Below are positions 18,998 through 28,843 of a DNA stretch of 64,000 nt, one piece after another. The number at the start of each line of letters is the position of its first letter. Position 1 is the stretch's first letter. The translations under genes and the position numbers were made by a program. This stretch comes from Mesorhizobium sp. 1M-11 (GTDB lineage Bacteria; Pseudomonadota; Alphaproteobacteria; Rhizobiales; Rhizobiaceae). A model generated the notes under the pieces. That model saw nothing but the letters and a program-made list of their open reading frames with translations, was not told the DNA's origin and ran no database searches. Where the stretch lies: the NCBI RefSeq assembly GCF_001303895.1, contig NZ_LJSD01000016.1, forward strand, positions 1 through 64,000. Reading direction: 5' to 3'.

Positions 18998-20751
18998 TAT
19001 TTACGCCCTCCGCGCTTGGCCGCCGCGGACTTTGCCGACGCATGGCTGGTTGGTACATCGCCCGCGTCGACCCGACGCGAGAATTCCGTGTCCTTGCCCT
19101 TGGCAAGCAGCTTCGCCTGGCCGATCCAGTCTTCGCGGGCGATGCGCCCGTCAAAGGCGAGATAGGCTTCGGCCGCAACGACATCGGCCTTCTTCCAGCT
19201 GGCGATCTGGTCGAAATGATAGATGCCGTGGCCGTTCAGCTTCTTTTCGTTGACCGAGCCGATGCCCTTGATGCGGGTCAGGTTGTCGGCCTTGCCGCCA
19301 CGCGGCGCGGAAAGACGGTTGGAAATCCCGGCTGACGGTTTCGCAGCAGCAGCCGGCTTGGCTGCAGGCACCTTGGCCTTCGCTGTTCTTGCCGCAGGCG
19401 CTTCCGCCGCTTTTGCGGGCGCTGCGGGCTTCGCGGAAGCGGTCTTTGCTTCTGCTTTCGCCGGCACGGCCTTCGCAGGGGCGGCCTTGGTTGCCGGTTT
19501 TACCTGTACGGCTTTGCTGGCAGCCTTGGCGGGGGCCGTCTTCGCGACCGGCTTCCTTGCCGTGGATTGAACACTCGGCGCCACACTTCCCGAAGACTGG
19601 GGGGCTTTCGCTTTGGTCGCACTGCCTGCCTTGGCTGCCGAACCACCCGCTTTTGCGCCGCTTGCAGTCTTCGCCGCTTTGCCTCTGGACGCCTTGCCGC
19701 CGACCAATCCGGCAGGGGTTGCCGAGGCGGCATTTGTCCGCGCCTCCACCAGGGCCGCCTTCGACGCGCCCTTGGCAACGGTAACCCGCTCGCCTTCGAC
19801 ATGGTCGATGGTATCGCTTATCGGCCCCGCCAGCATCGATGCCGAGGTGCTCGGTCCATGCGCGACATCCGGATGAGCTTCGAGCTGCTCGATGATGTTT
19901 TCGTCACCGACATCGGTGAGTACGGTCTCGACCTCTTCGTCATCGACGCCGAGATAGGCGGCAATCACCTTGGGATCGGAGCGCACAAAAGCCGGATCGC
20001 CGTCGGAGATCTTGCGGCCATATTCCAGCACGACGATATGATCGGAGATCTGCATCACCACTGACATGTCGTGCTCGATGAGCAAAATCGAGGTGCCGGT
20101 GCTGTTCTTGATGTCGATCAGCAGATCATTGAGCGCCAGCGATTCCTTCGGATTGAGACCGGCGGCAGGCTCGTCGAGGCAGAGCAGTTCGGGGCCCGTG
20201 CACATGGCACGCGCGATTTCCAGCCGGCGTTGTGCGCCATAGGGCAGATCGCCGGCCGGATCGTCGGCGCGATCGATGAGATCGGCCTTTTCCAGCCAGT
20301 GCTTGGCAAGCTCCACCGATTCGCCCGACACCCGGCGGTAGCTGCCGAGGCCGAGCAGGCCGACAATCGTGTAGCCCGAAGCCTGCATCAGCTTGTTGTG
20401 CTGGGCGACGAGCAGGTTTTCGAGCACGGTCATGCCCGAGAACAGGCGGATGTTCTGGAAGGTTCTGGCGACCTTTGCCTTCGCGGTGATCTGGAAGTCT
20501 GGCATCCGCTCCAGAAGGAATTCCGAACCACCCTGGCCGGTGAAGCGGATCATGCCCTCGGTCGGCTTGTAGAAACCAGTGATGCAGTTGAACACCGTCG
20601 TCTTGCCGGCGCCGTTCGGACCGATCAGTGCGGTGATCTCGCCGCGCCTGACCTCGAAGGACAGGTCACCGATGGCGACAAGGCCGCCGAATTTCATCGA
20701 CAGGTGCTCGACCTGAAGAAGCGTCTTGTTCATGGGAGCACTCGCATCCAT
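18997..20751 (-). CDS. livG: LivG ATP-binding protein with long Ala/Lys/Pro tail and C-terminal helix-hairpin-helix-like domain
   Basis: A 584-residue protein, about twice the usual LivG length. Residues 1 to about 270 are a normal LivG ATPase (Walker [10 protein letters not shown], Walker [14 protein letters not shown], switch IEHDMSVVM). The next 230 or so residues include a low-complexity stretch rich in Ala, Lys, Pro and Ser, resembling histone H1. The last 75 or so contain [20 protein letters not shown], a helix-hairpin-helix-like motif resembling domains found in some nucleic-acid-binding and ribosomal L21-linked proteins. The reading frame is uninterrupted and ends one base into livF, so the fusion is real in this sequence. 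The ATG at 20751 overlaps the livM stop. Confidence 0.9.
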   Translation of the reverse strand: MDASAPMNKTLLQVEHLSMKFGGLVAIGDLSFEVRRGEITALIGPNGAGKTTVFNCITGFYKPTEGMIRFTGQGGSEFLLERMPDFQITAKAKVARTFQNIRLFSGMTVLENLLVAQHNKLMQASGYTIVGLLGLGSYRRVSGESVELAKHWLEKADLIDRADDPAGDLPYGAQRRLEIARAMCTGPELLCLDEPAAGLNPKESLALNDLLIDIKNSTGTSILLIEHDMSVVMQISDHIVVLEYGRKISDGDPAFVRSDPKVIAAYLGVDDEEVETVLTDVGDENIIEQLEAHPDVAHGPSTSASMLAGPISDTIDHVEGERVTVAKGASKAALVEARTNAASATPAGLVGGKASRGKAAKTASGAKAGGSAAKAGSATKAKAPQSSGSVAPSVQSTARKPVAKTAPAKAASKAVQVKPATKAAPAKAVPAKAEAKTASAKPAAPAKAAEAPAARTAKAKVPAAKPAAAAKPSAGISNRLSAPRGGKADNLTRIKGIGSVNEKKLNGHGIYHFDQIASWKKADVVAAEAYLAFDGRIAREDWIGQAKLLAKGKDTEFSRRVDAGDVPTSHASAKSAAAKRGGRK

Positions 20752-22145
20752 CAGCCGTGTCCTTCCTTGGTGAAGGAACTTGAAACCGCTTTTCGTTCCC
20801 TGAGGAACGCAGTCGGTTCTCGACTGCCGACGAAGCCGCGAGGCTTCCACAACATGACAATGACCATGGCCATGCCGAAGAGGAGCATGCGGTAGAGTTC
20901 GGGCGTGAAGTCCGGTCCGAACACGACCTTCAGGAAGTCCAGCTCGCGCAGGATTTCGGTGCCGCCGATCATCACCACCGCGGCGACCGCGATACCGCCG
21001 AGCGAGCCCATGCCACCCAGCACCACGATCGCCAGGATGATTGCCGATTCGATGAAGACGAAGGATTCCGGCGACACGAAACCTTGTCGTGCCGCGAAGA
21101 AGGAGCCGGCGAAGCCGCCGAACATCGCGCCGGTGGCAAAAGCGGTGAGCTTGGTGGTGGTGGTGTTGATGCCGAGCGAACGACAGGCGATCTCGTCCTC
21201 GCGCAGTGCCTCCCAGGCTCGCCCCACAGGCATGCGGCGCAACCGGATGGTGACGAAGGCGGTCAGCAGCGCCAGAGCCAACGCCAGATAGTAGAGGAAG
21301 ATCTTGTAGTAGGCGCCCGACTGGGCGATGCCCAACACCTTGGAGATGTAATTCGGATCCGACACGTTGAACGACATCAGGCCGAAGAACGAAACCTTGG
21401 GAATGCCGGAGATACCAGCGGCGCCGTTGGTGACCTCGCGCCAGTTGATCAGCACCAGGCGGATGATCTCACCGAAAGCAAGCGTGACGATCGCAAGATA
21501 GTCACCGCGCAGGCGCAGCACCGGGAAGCCGAGCAGTACACCCCAGAACGCGGCCATGATGCCGGCGGCCGGTAACAGGATCCAGAAGGACAGGCCGTAA
21601 TGCGTACCGAGCAGCGCGTAGGCATAAGCGCCCACCGCGTAGAATGCGACATAGCCGAGGTCGAGCAGACCTGCCAGACCGACGACGATGTTCAGGCCCC
21701 AGGCCAACATCACATAGATCAGGATCTGGATGCCGAAATTGTCGACCCATTTCAGCGAACTCTGGAAACCGACCAGCGACACCACCACGATGGGATAGAG
21801 CACCAGCACGGCAATGCCGAGCGAGTTGAAATTGCGGCGAATGAACCCTGGTTCGGCCACCGCGGCAGGCGCGCTGGCTTTTTCCGCCTTGGCGCGTTCG
21901 ATCGCCGGTATGGCGAAGGCCACATAGAGGAACCTTCCGACGGCAGTGATGATCACCACAGTCGCCAGCAATCCCCAGCGCTGGATCAGCACCAGTTCGT
22001 TGCGAATGTTCTGGTCTGTCCTCAAGCCGATGAACAGGACGAACAGCCCTAACGCGACCAGGCCGGCATAGATCGCCTCGCGGAAGGCGCGAGCCATCGG
22101 ATTGGCGACGGTCTCGCCCGTGTTGTTGGAAACGGTGACGGCCAT
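20751..22145 (-). CDS. livM: Branched-chain amino-acid ABC transporter permease LivM
   Basis: A 464-residue integral membrane permease. The first 120 residues add hydrophobic segments and a charged loop, an extension seen in long-form LivM proteins. The core family region follows, with [20 protein letters not shown] and the cytoplasmic coupling motif [19 protein letters not shown]. It ends in an overlap with livG and starts four bases after livH, so the operon is tightly packed. Confidence 0.95.
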   Translation of the reverse strand: MAVTVSNNTGETVANPMARAFREAIYAGLVALGLFVLFIGLRTDQNIRNELVLIQRWGLLATVVIITAVGRFLYVAFAIPAIERAKAEKASAPAAVAEPGFIRRNFNSLGIAVLVLYPIVVVSLVGFQSSLKWVDNFGIQILIYVMLAWGLNIVVGLAGLLDLGYVAFYAVGAYAYALLGTHYGLSFWILLPAAGIMAAFWGVLLGFPVLRLRGDYLAIVTLAFGEIIRLVLINWREVTNGAAGISGIPKVSFFGLMSFNVSDPNYISKVLGIAQSGAYYKIFLYYLALALALLTAFVTIRLRRMPVGRAWEALREDEIACRSLGINTTTTKLTAFATGAMFGGFAGSFFAARQGFVSPESFVFIESAIILAIVVLGGMGSLGGIAVAAVVMIGGTEILRELDFLKVVFGPDFTPELYRMLLFGMAMVIVMLWKPRGFVGSREPTAFLRERKAVSSSFTKEGHG

Positions 22146-22149
22146 GAGC

Positions 22150-23052
<903 letters not shown>

Positions 23053-23355
23053 ATTCCCGAGGCTCCCCTGAAACGTCACCTGCCCTGGTGCGTCTCTCTC
23101 GTATTTCCCCTAGTCGTAAGGTCTCAAACCTGGATTGCAACGGCCTTTTTTATCGTCTGGCGCGTGTCTCCAGCACGCCTCGCGACTGCCTTATTATCGT
23201 TGCCCGGTTCGTGGACTATGGCGGACCGTATCATTGGCACAAAGCAATGTCTTTGACGATTCCGAATTAGTTTGCACCCGTTTTCGAAGATTCAGTCATC
23301 AAGATCGGTTGAAAAGACGAATTCTTGCGCGTTTTCGACCTGTCACTTTTTCTCC
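23053..23355. other. Gap upstream of livH
   Basis: About 300 bases, more AT-rich than the genes around it, between livH and the decayed proline-racemase remnant. It should contain the liv promoter on the minus strand, but I see no promoter match good enough to place, no convincing open frame and no repeat. Confidence 0.4.
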
Positions 23356-23650
23356 TTATTCGTCGACAAACACATTTTGGATCCCTTGGTTGACGATGAA
23401 ACCGTGAGCGAACGGATCGCGGTCGTCGATGAAGATCGTATCCAGTCCCCTCATGCGTGCCCAGCCCCTTGTTGAAGGCACGATAGCAGGCTTGCCAGCC
23501 ACCGAAACAGCTTTCTCCGCCGCCCGCACCGAACAGCGAGCCGATGACTGGTTCGTGCATGAAATCGTCGCCCTCTTTCGCGGTGAACTGCGCCATGCCG
23601 GCCGAGATTGCGGCACCGCAAGGAGCGCGCATGCACCCCGGACAGTTTGA
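23356..23650 (-). pseudogene. Remnant of a proline racemase / hydroxyproline epimerase-family gene
   Basis: Two minus-strand reading frames together give the C-terminal third of this family. One frame reads APCGAAISAGMAQFTAKEGD and then EPVIGSLFG, matching the family pattern around the second catalytic cysteine (SPCGTGTS) and the HESIIGS block. The other reads VAGKPAIVPSTRGWARM and TIFIDDRDPFAHGF, the usual ending, and stops at 23356. At least one frameshift separates them, and the N-terminal two-thirds, with the first catalytic cysteine, is missing. About 100 of some 335 residues survive. The neighbouring GntR gene could once have controlled it. Identification rests on motif memory, not alignment. 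Confidence 0.65.
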
Positions 23651-23793
23651 GCGCTCGTCCAAAGAGTATGTGCGGCTCAGCTTGCCGATGCCCGGATTCC
23701 CCGGGTGCAGGAAGCCGTGTCTTTCATTCGGGCGCGCCGGCGCACGGCCAGACTCCCAGGCGAAAGTTACGATCCACACAAAGCCTCTCAACC

Positions 23794-23870
23794 TGATATA
23801 TCACTGATATATCTTTTATGAATTCCTTCTGTCAATTGGCTTTTCTGGCTGATATATCAAAAATATATCA
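23794..23870. promoter_or_regulatory. Four TGATATATCA-type palindromes, candidate GntR operators
   Basis: The perfect palindrome TGATATATCA occurs at 23794-23803 and 23850-23859. Near copies are TGATATATCT at 23805-23814 and AAATATATCA at 23861-23870. They form two pairs; within each pair the centres are 11 bases apart, one helical turn. They surround the presumed promoter and lie just upstream of the GntR start proposed at 23887, as expected for autoregulation. Confidence 0.7.
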
Positions 23871-23886
23871 ATCGGACGAAGCGGCC

Positions 23887-24558
23887 TTGAACACAGCAGA
23901 GCTTGAAACGGAACGCGGCGAAAGCGCTGAATCGGTCAGTGCCAAAGCATATCGCGCGCTCGAAAAATTGATCGTCACGCTCGAACTCGCTCCCGGCAGT
24001 GTGACCACCGAAAGGGCCCTGATCGAAAAATTGTCGCTCGGTCGCACTCCTGTCCGGGAAGCGGTTCAGCGGCTCGCCTGGGAAGGGCTCGTCACGGTCC
24101 GCCCGCGTGCCGGCCTCGAAATCGCTCCCCTCCACGCCGGTGACTGGCTGAGGGTGCTCGACGCGCGTCGCGGCATCGAAATCATTCTCGCTCGCTCGGC
24201 CGCCCGCTTCTCTACCCAGGAAGTCGCCGGTCGCCTGCAGGCCACGGCACTCGCAATCCATGATGCCGTCATAACCAATGACATCATCGGATACCTCGAA
24301 GCGGACAAATCGCTCGATGAGGCAATGGCGCTCGCCGCCGACAATCAATTCGCCGCCCGGCTCGTCGCACCGCTACAGACCCACAGCCGGCGTTTCTGGT
24401 TTCGCTTCCAAAGCGGCACAGGGCTCGCCGAAGTAGCCGGGAACCACGTCACACTGATCCGCGCGATTCTGGAACGCGATGAAGATGCAGCGGCCGCGGA
24501 AGCCGATCGGCTGATGGCACTGTTGCGCCTGCACGCCCAGGCCGCTGCGATGCGCTGA
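23887..24558 (+). CDS. GntR-family transcriptional regulator, FCD subfamily
   Basis: A 223-residue regulator with an N-terminal winged helix (LIEKLSLGRTPVREAVQRLA at about residues 45-65) and an FCD ligand domain. The longest frame opens at an ATG at 23818, but that start has no ribosome-binding site and would put two operator palindromes inside the gene. The TTG at 23887, with GGACGAAG upstream, gives a typical family length. The genes it controls are not certain: the adjacent proline-racemase-family gene is decayed, so it may now regulate only itself or distant targets. Confidence 0.85.
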   Translation: MNTAELETERGESAESVSAKAYRALEKLIVTLELAPGSVTTERALIEKLSLGRTPVREAVQRLAWEGLVTVRPRAGLEIAPLHAGDWLRVLDARRGIEIILARSAARFSTQEVAGRLQATALAIHDAVITNDIIGYLEADKSLDEAMALAADNQFAARLVAPLQTHSRRFWFRFQSGTGLAEVAGNHVTLIRAILERDEDAAAAEADRLMALLRLHAQAAAMR

Positions 24559-24567
24559 AAAATCCAC

Positions 24568-24885
24568 TCAGCTGTCACGTTCCTTGGCGTGAGCCATCAA
24601 CGTGTTCTCCCAGCTGTCGCCGGCGCCCATGATGCAGGTTTGGCCGCCGACATCGGTCATCAGCACCGTCCAGGTACCGGCTGCGGAAACATAGATCTCG
24701 ACAACCGCCGCCTGTCCGACAAGACCGTAGCCGATCCGGTGTTCCTGGAAGAGCTGGCCAAGCCTGGCGACGATGACGTCGCGATCACCGCAACTGACCT
24801 GCGCCTCAGCCTGTAACGGCATGAGCGCCATCAGCATGCTGATGGCACTCAGCTTGATCGAGCGGTAGGTGAAATAGCGTGCCAT
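24568..24885 (-). CDS. Small secreted protein of unknown function
   Basis: A 105-residue protein with a clear Sec signal peptide (basic MARYFTYRSIK, then a hydrophobic LSAISMLMALMPL core, cleavage probably after AEA). The mature part of about 77 residues has two cysteines (VSCGDRD and GGQTCIMG) that could form a disulphide in the periplasm. I do not recognise a named family. It starts close to its GGAGGTGCC ribosome-binding site and converges on the GntR gene, nine bases away. The roughly 285 bases between it and mmsA contain only the mmsA terminator. Confidence 0.7.
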   Translation of the reverse strand: MARYFTYRSIKLSAISMLMALMPLQAEAQVSCGDRDVIVARLGQLFQEHRIGYGLVGQAAVVEIYVSAAGTWTVLMTDVGGQTCIMGAGDSWENTLMAHAKERDS

Positions 24886-25118
24886 TTGGCACCTCCTTGC
24901 CCTCGCGTGTCGGCAAAGGGAGGCACATGGGCAGCCTCAATATACCGGTACGCTCCAGGCTGGGCGCGGCGACCTCATCGCGTCGCTCCTTCTGGTTTCC
25001 CGTCCGGCCCCGGCTTATCGCGGGGCTCTACGAATCGATATGGTGGTGGTTCGGACAAAAACAAGCGGTCCTGACTGAACCTCGCAATCGCGAAGGTGGC
25101 CAGGGAGCCGGACGAGAT

Positions 25119-25147
25119 ATGAAAACGGGCGCCTGAGGCGCCCGTTT
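25119..25147 (-). terminator. Rho-independent terminator of mmsA
   Basis: AAACGGGCGCC at 25123-25133 and GGCGCCCGTTT at 25137-25147 make a perfect 11-bp stem with a TGA loop; the minus strand continues with T-rich sequence. It lies 25 bases past the mmsA stop. Confidence 0.85.
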
Positions 25148-25171
25148 CAGTTCACAACGTTTAAGCAACGG

Positions 25172-26668
25172 CTAGTTCATCGTCGGGATGACGAATTCCG
25201 CACCGTCCTTGACGCCGGACGGCCAGCGCGAAGTGACCGTCTTGGTCTTGGTGTAGAAGCGGAATGCATCCGGGCCGTGCTGGTTGAGATCGCCGAAGGA
25301 CGATGCCTTCCAGCCGCCGAATGTATAATAGGCGATCGGAACCGGGATCGGCACGTTCACGCCGACCATGCCGACCTGCACGCGGCTGGCGAAATCACGC
25401 GCGGCATCCCCGTCACGGGTGAAGATGGCGACGCCATTGCCCATCTCGTGGTCGTTGGCGAGCTTGATGGCATCCTCGTAGCGTGGGGCGCGCACCACCG
25501 AAAGCACCGGGCCGAAAATCTCTTCCTTGTAGATCGTCATGTCCGGCGTCACTTCGTCGAACAGGCAACCGCCCATATAGTAGCCGTTCTCATAACCCTG
25601 CATCTTGAAGCCACGGCCATCGACAACGAGCTTGGCGCCTTCCTTCACGCCGAGGTCGACATAACCCTTGATGCGTTCCAGCGCCTGGCTGGTCACGACC
25701 GGGCCGAAATCGGCGGCGGAGTCGGTCGACGGGCCGACCTTCAGGCTCTCGACGCGCGGGATCAGCTTTTCCATAAGCCGGTTGGCGGTGTCGTTGCCGA
25801 CAGGAACCGCGACCGAGATCGCCATGCAGCGCTCACCGGCCGAACCGTAGCCTGCGCCGATCAGGGCGTCGACGGTCTGGTCCATGTCGGCGTCGGGCAT
25901 GATGATCATGTGGTTCTTGGCGCCGCCGAAGCACTGCACCCGCTTTCCGGCGGCACAGCCGCGCGAATAGATGTACTGCGCGATCGGCGTCGAGCCGACG
26001 AAGCCGATGGCCTTGATGTCCGGGTCGTCGAGGATCGCGTCGACCACTTCCTTGTCGCCGTTGACGACATTGAGGACGCCTTCCGGCAGGCCTGCCTCGA
26101 TGAACAGTTCCGCGATGCGCAGCGGCACGCCCGGGTCACGCTCGGATGGTTTCAAAATGAAGGCATTGCCGCAGGCGATCGCCGGCGCGATCTTCCACAG
26201 CGGGATCATGGCCGGGAAGTTGAAGGGAGTGATGCCGGCGACCACGCCGAGCGGCTGGCGCATCGAATAAACGTCGATGCCGGGGCCGGCGCCGTCGGTG
26301 AACTCGCCCTTCATCATGTGTGGGGCGCCGATGCAGACCTCGACCACTTCCAGACCACGCTGGATATCGCCTTTGGCGTCGGCGATAGTCTTGCCGTGCT
26401 CACGGGCGAGAATGTCGGCGAGCGCGTCATATTCGCGGTTGGCGAGTTCCAGGAACTTCATCAGCACGCGCACACGGCGCTGCGGATTGACCGCGGCCCA
26501 TTTCACCTGCGCTGCCTTCGCATTCTCGACAGCCGCGCGAAGTTCCGATTTCGAGGCCAGCGCCACGGTTCCGCGCACCGAGCCGTCCATCGGCTGCATC
26601 ACATCCTGTTTGCGCCCGCTGGTGCCGGCGACGCGCTTGCCACCGATGAAATGACCGTAGTCGATCAT
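25172..26668 (-). CDS. mmsA: CoA-acylating methylmalonate-semialdehyde dehydrogenase
   Basis: A 498-residue aldehyde-dehydrogenase-superfamily enzyme. It converts methylmalonate semialdehyde to propionyl-CoA in valine breakdown, or malonate semialdehyde to acetyl-CoA in beta-alanine and inositol routes. Features are ITPFNFPAMIPLWKIAPA in the NAD-binding region, GSTPIAQYIYSRG, and the catalytic cysteine in SAGERCMAIS at about residue 285. MIDYGHFIGGKRV matches the family N-terminus; the ATG at 26668 follows GGGAGAGAACC. No mmsB or other valine genes adjoin it. A LysR gene is divergent, 185 bases away, and probably controls it. Confidence 0.94.
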   Translation of the reverse strand: MIDYGHFIGGKRVAGTSGRKQDVMQPMDGSVRGTVALASKSELRAAVENAKAAQVKWAAVNPQRRVRVLMKFLELANREYDALADILAREHGKTIADAKGDIQRGLEVVEVCIGAPHMMKGEFTDGAGPGIDVYSMRQPLGVVAGITPFNFPAMIPLWKIAPAIACGNAFILKPSERDPGVPLRIAELFIEAGLPEGVLNVVNGDKEVVDAILDDPDIKAIGFVGSTPIAQYIYSRGCAAGKRVQCFGGAKNHMIIMPDADMDQTVDALIGAGYGSAGERCMAISVAVPVGNDTANRLMEKLIPRVESLKVGPSTDSAADFGPVVTSQALERIKGYVDLGVKEGAKLVVDGRGFKMQGYENGYYMGGCLFDEVTPDMTIYKEEIFGPVLSVVRAPRYEDAIKLANDHEMGNGVAIFTRDGDAARDFASRVQVGMVGVNVPIPVPIAYYTFGGWKASSFGDLNQHGPDAFRFYTKTKTVTSRWPSGVKDGAEFVIPTMN

Positions 26669-26853
26669 GGTTCTCTCCCTGGATTTTGATGAGGCCATTG
26701 TCCGCCTTTAAGCACGGGAACGCAACGCGAGGGAAATCGCAGCCGTTGTGCAAGAATTGTATATCGGCCTGGACACAAGCATTAAACGGCGCAAAGATAA
26801 CGCCGACTTTTCTTTCCTCACCACCAGGAAGTCGCGGCCGCCATGGAGATATC

Positions 26854-27735
26854 ATGAACTGGGATGACGTGCGTATTTTCCTCGCCGTTGCCCGCTCCGG
26901 CCAGATCCTGGGCGCGGCCAAGCGCCTGGAACTGAACCACGCCACGGTCTCCCGGCGCATCGCTACCCTTGAGGAGGCCTTGCGCACCAAACTGTTTCGC
27001 CGGCTTACCACCGGTTCCGAACTGACACCGGCGGGCGAACGGTTTCTCGACATTGCCGAGCGCATGGAGGCCGAGATGATCGCCGCCCGCTCGACGGTTG
27101 CCGGCGAAGGCGACGATATTTCCGGCACAGTGCGCATCGGCGCGCCGGACGGTTTCGGCGTCGCCTATCTCGCGCCGCGGCTCGGCGCGCTGACGGCCCT
27201 GCACCGGGAACTCACGGTGCAGCTCGTGCCGGTGCCCCGTTCCTTTTCCCTGTCCCGCCGCGAGGCCGATATTGCGATCACGGTGGAGCGACCGACGGAA
27301 GGCCGGCTCGTCGCCGGCAAGCTGGTCGACTATACGCTCGGCCTCTACGCCTCGCGCATCTATGCCGAAAAAAATGGCCTGCCTCGGAGCCGGGAAGAGC
27401 TGAAAAATCACCCTCTGATCGGCTACGTCCCGGACCTGATTGTCAGCCAGTCGCTCGACTATGCCGCCGAATTCAGCCACGACTGGCATTCCACCTTCGC
27501 CATATCCTCCGCCATGGGTCAGGCCGAGGCCGTGCGCTCCGGCGCCGGTGTCGGCATCCTGCATACCTTTGTCGCCCGCTCGATGCCGGAACTGGTGCCG
27601 GTGGAAGCAGCTCCCCCCATCCGCCGCGCCTATTGGCTGGTCTATCATGAGAGCGTGCGCCAGCTACGGCGCATCCAGGTCGTCGCGTCTTTCATCGCAG
27701 GGCTTGTCGAAAAGGACCGCGCCCTGTTTCTTTGA
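26854..27735 (+). CDS. LysR-family transcriptional regulator, divergent from mmsA
   Basis: A 293-residue LysR-type protein. The winged helix is at residues 1-60 (MNWDDVRIFLAVARSGQI, then LNHATVSRRIATLEEAL) and an effector-binding domain follows. The ATG at 26854 gives the canonical LysR N-terminus, with GGAG upstream; the open frame from 26686 includes non-family sequence. Divergent orientation from mmsA suggests that it regulates that gene. Its end abuts the sigma-factor-like gene. Confidence 0.92.
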   Translation: MNWDDVRIFLAVARSGQILGAAKRLELNHATVSRRIATLEEALRTKLFRRLTTGSELTPAGERFLDIAERMEAEMIAARSTVAGEGDDISGTVRIGAPDGFGVAYLAPRLGALTALHRELTVQLVPVPRSFSLSRREADIAITVERPTEGRLVAGKLVDYTLGLYASRIYAEKNGLPRSREELKNHPLIGYVPDLIVSQSLDYAAEFSHDWHSTFAISSAMGQAEAVRSGAGVGILHTFVARSMPELVPVEAAPPIRRAYWLVYHESVRQLRRIQVVASFIAGLVEKDRALFL

Positions 27736-27761
27736 ACCGACCGAGATCTCGGGAGAGAACC

Positions 27762-28394
27762 TTGTTGTCACGGCCCTATGTGGAACTGCTGCGCCAGGCC
27801 CAACGCGCGTCGAGACGACCCGACGAGGCGGAAGATCTCCTGCAGGCGGTGCTGCTCTCGGCAATCGAGGCCGGCCGTTCGGATCTTTCCTGTCCCGACA
27901 ACCGCCGATGGCTGCAAGGCGCCATCCACAAGCGGGCGGCATTCGAAGCCCGCACCGCCGTCAGACGGAGACAGCGCGAAACGCGTTGGCAAGCCGAGCC
28001 GGCGACATCCGTTGTGCGCGAGGATATGCCCAGGGCTTTTGTCGCTGCGCTGCCCGCAGCACTCAGAACCACCGCGCTTCTGGTGCTGACCGGCCATACG
28101 CGCCAGGAAATCATGTGGCTGCTGCGCCTGTCGGATCCTGCCCTGCGGCAACGCATCGCCGAGATCAGGCGACGTTGGCGCGATACAGGCGGAAACCGGC
28201 TCGAGGAAATCCCCGGCCTCGGCGGCACGCTGCATTTCGGCAGCATCCGCCGCGCTTTGCTCGGACCGGCGCGACGCGACGGGGTGCTTCTCGCCAGCCA
28301 TGATCCCGACGGCCATCTTTTTTTGGTGAACATCCCCTCACGAATACAGGCGGCACGGCAACAGAGCGAACGCAGACCCTCAACTCAGGAGTAG
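27762..28394 (+). CDS. Sigma-70-like (ECF-type) RNA polymerase sigma factor homologue
   Basis: A protein of about 210 residues resembling ECF sigma factors. DEAEDLLQAVLLSAIE near residue 22 fits the region 2 helix, and a helix-turn-helix region with RQEIMWLLRLSDPALRQRI lies near residue 115. The middle is Arg-rich. The similarity is moderate and region 2 is weak, so promoter recognition is uncertain. The frame is open from a TTG at 27732; I prefer the TTG at 27762, preceded by GGGAGAG. It runs into the VOC gene with a seven-base gap, which suggests a two-gene unit. Confidence 0.7.
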   Translation: MLSRPYVELLRQAQRASRRPDEAEDLLQAVLLSAIEAGRSDLSCPDNRRWLQGAIHKRAAFEARTAVRRRQRETRWQAEPATSVVREDMPRAFVAALPAALRTTALLVLTGHTRQEIMWLLRLSDPALRQRIAEIRRRWRDTGGNRLEEIPGLGGTLHFGSIRRALLGPARRDGVLLASHDPDGHLFLVNIPSRIQAARQQSERRPSTQE

Positions 28395-28401
28395 ACATCC
28401 C

Positions 28402-28794
28402 GTGTTTCGCAACAGAAAGCTTGGCACCATCTGCTATTTCGTTTCCGACATCAGCCGCACCGAAGCCTTCTATCGCGATGTTCTTGGCCTTGAAGTCCAG
28501 AACATGGGCGATGCTGGCGACGGCCACGAATGGCTGATGGCGCAGACCATCAACGGCATCGAACTGATTTTCTTCCAGCAGGAATCGCGGCCCGGCAATT
28601 CGCCCATCATCGTCTTCGAGATCGCCGAAGGCGGTATCGACGATGTCGTCGCCGGTCTGGCGGAAAAGGGCGTGACCATCGTCACGCCGGTCAGCCATGC
28701 CCCCGGAGGATGGTCGGCGGAAGTCGCCGATCCGGACGGCCACCAGATCTCGATGTACCAGTCGGAAGACCAGCCGCGTTCGCTGAAGAAATAA
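28402..28794 (+). CDS. VOC (glyoxalase/bleomycin-resistance) superfamily protein
   Basis: A 130-residue protein of the vicinal-oxygen-chelate fold. The first module begins LGTICYFVSDISRTEAFYRD, and the second ends in ADPDGHQISMYQ, where E and H residues usually bind metal. It starts at a GTG directly after the sigma-factor-like gene and is probably expressed with it. VOC proteins include lyases, dioxygenases and resistance proteins; nothing here narrows the substrate. Confidence 0.85.
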   Translation: MFRNRKLGTICYFVSDISRTEAFYRDVLGLEVQNMGDAGDGHEWLMAQTINGIELIFFQQESRPGNSPIIVFEIAEGGIDDVVAGLAEKGVTIVTPVSHAPGGWSAEVADPDGHQISMYQSEDQPRSLKK

Positions 28795-28812
28795 TCTTCA
28801 ACGTCGCCAGAT

Positions 28813-28841
28813 CAATGCGCTAGAACACCGTCGGCGCATTG
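28813..28841. terminator. Possible bidirectional terminator hairpin
   Basis: CAATGCGC at 28813-28820 pairs with GCGCATTG at 28834-28841 across a 13-base loop, between the converging VOC and dadA genes. It lacks a clear T-run on either side, so its function is uncertain. Confidence 0.35.
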
Positions 28842-28843
28842 CT

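Noticed and set aside
23267..23791. A 174-residue minus-strand frame as an intact gene
   Set aside because: Only its middle resembles the proline racemase family, and the family sequence continues in another frame, so I treat it as part of a pseudogene.
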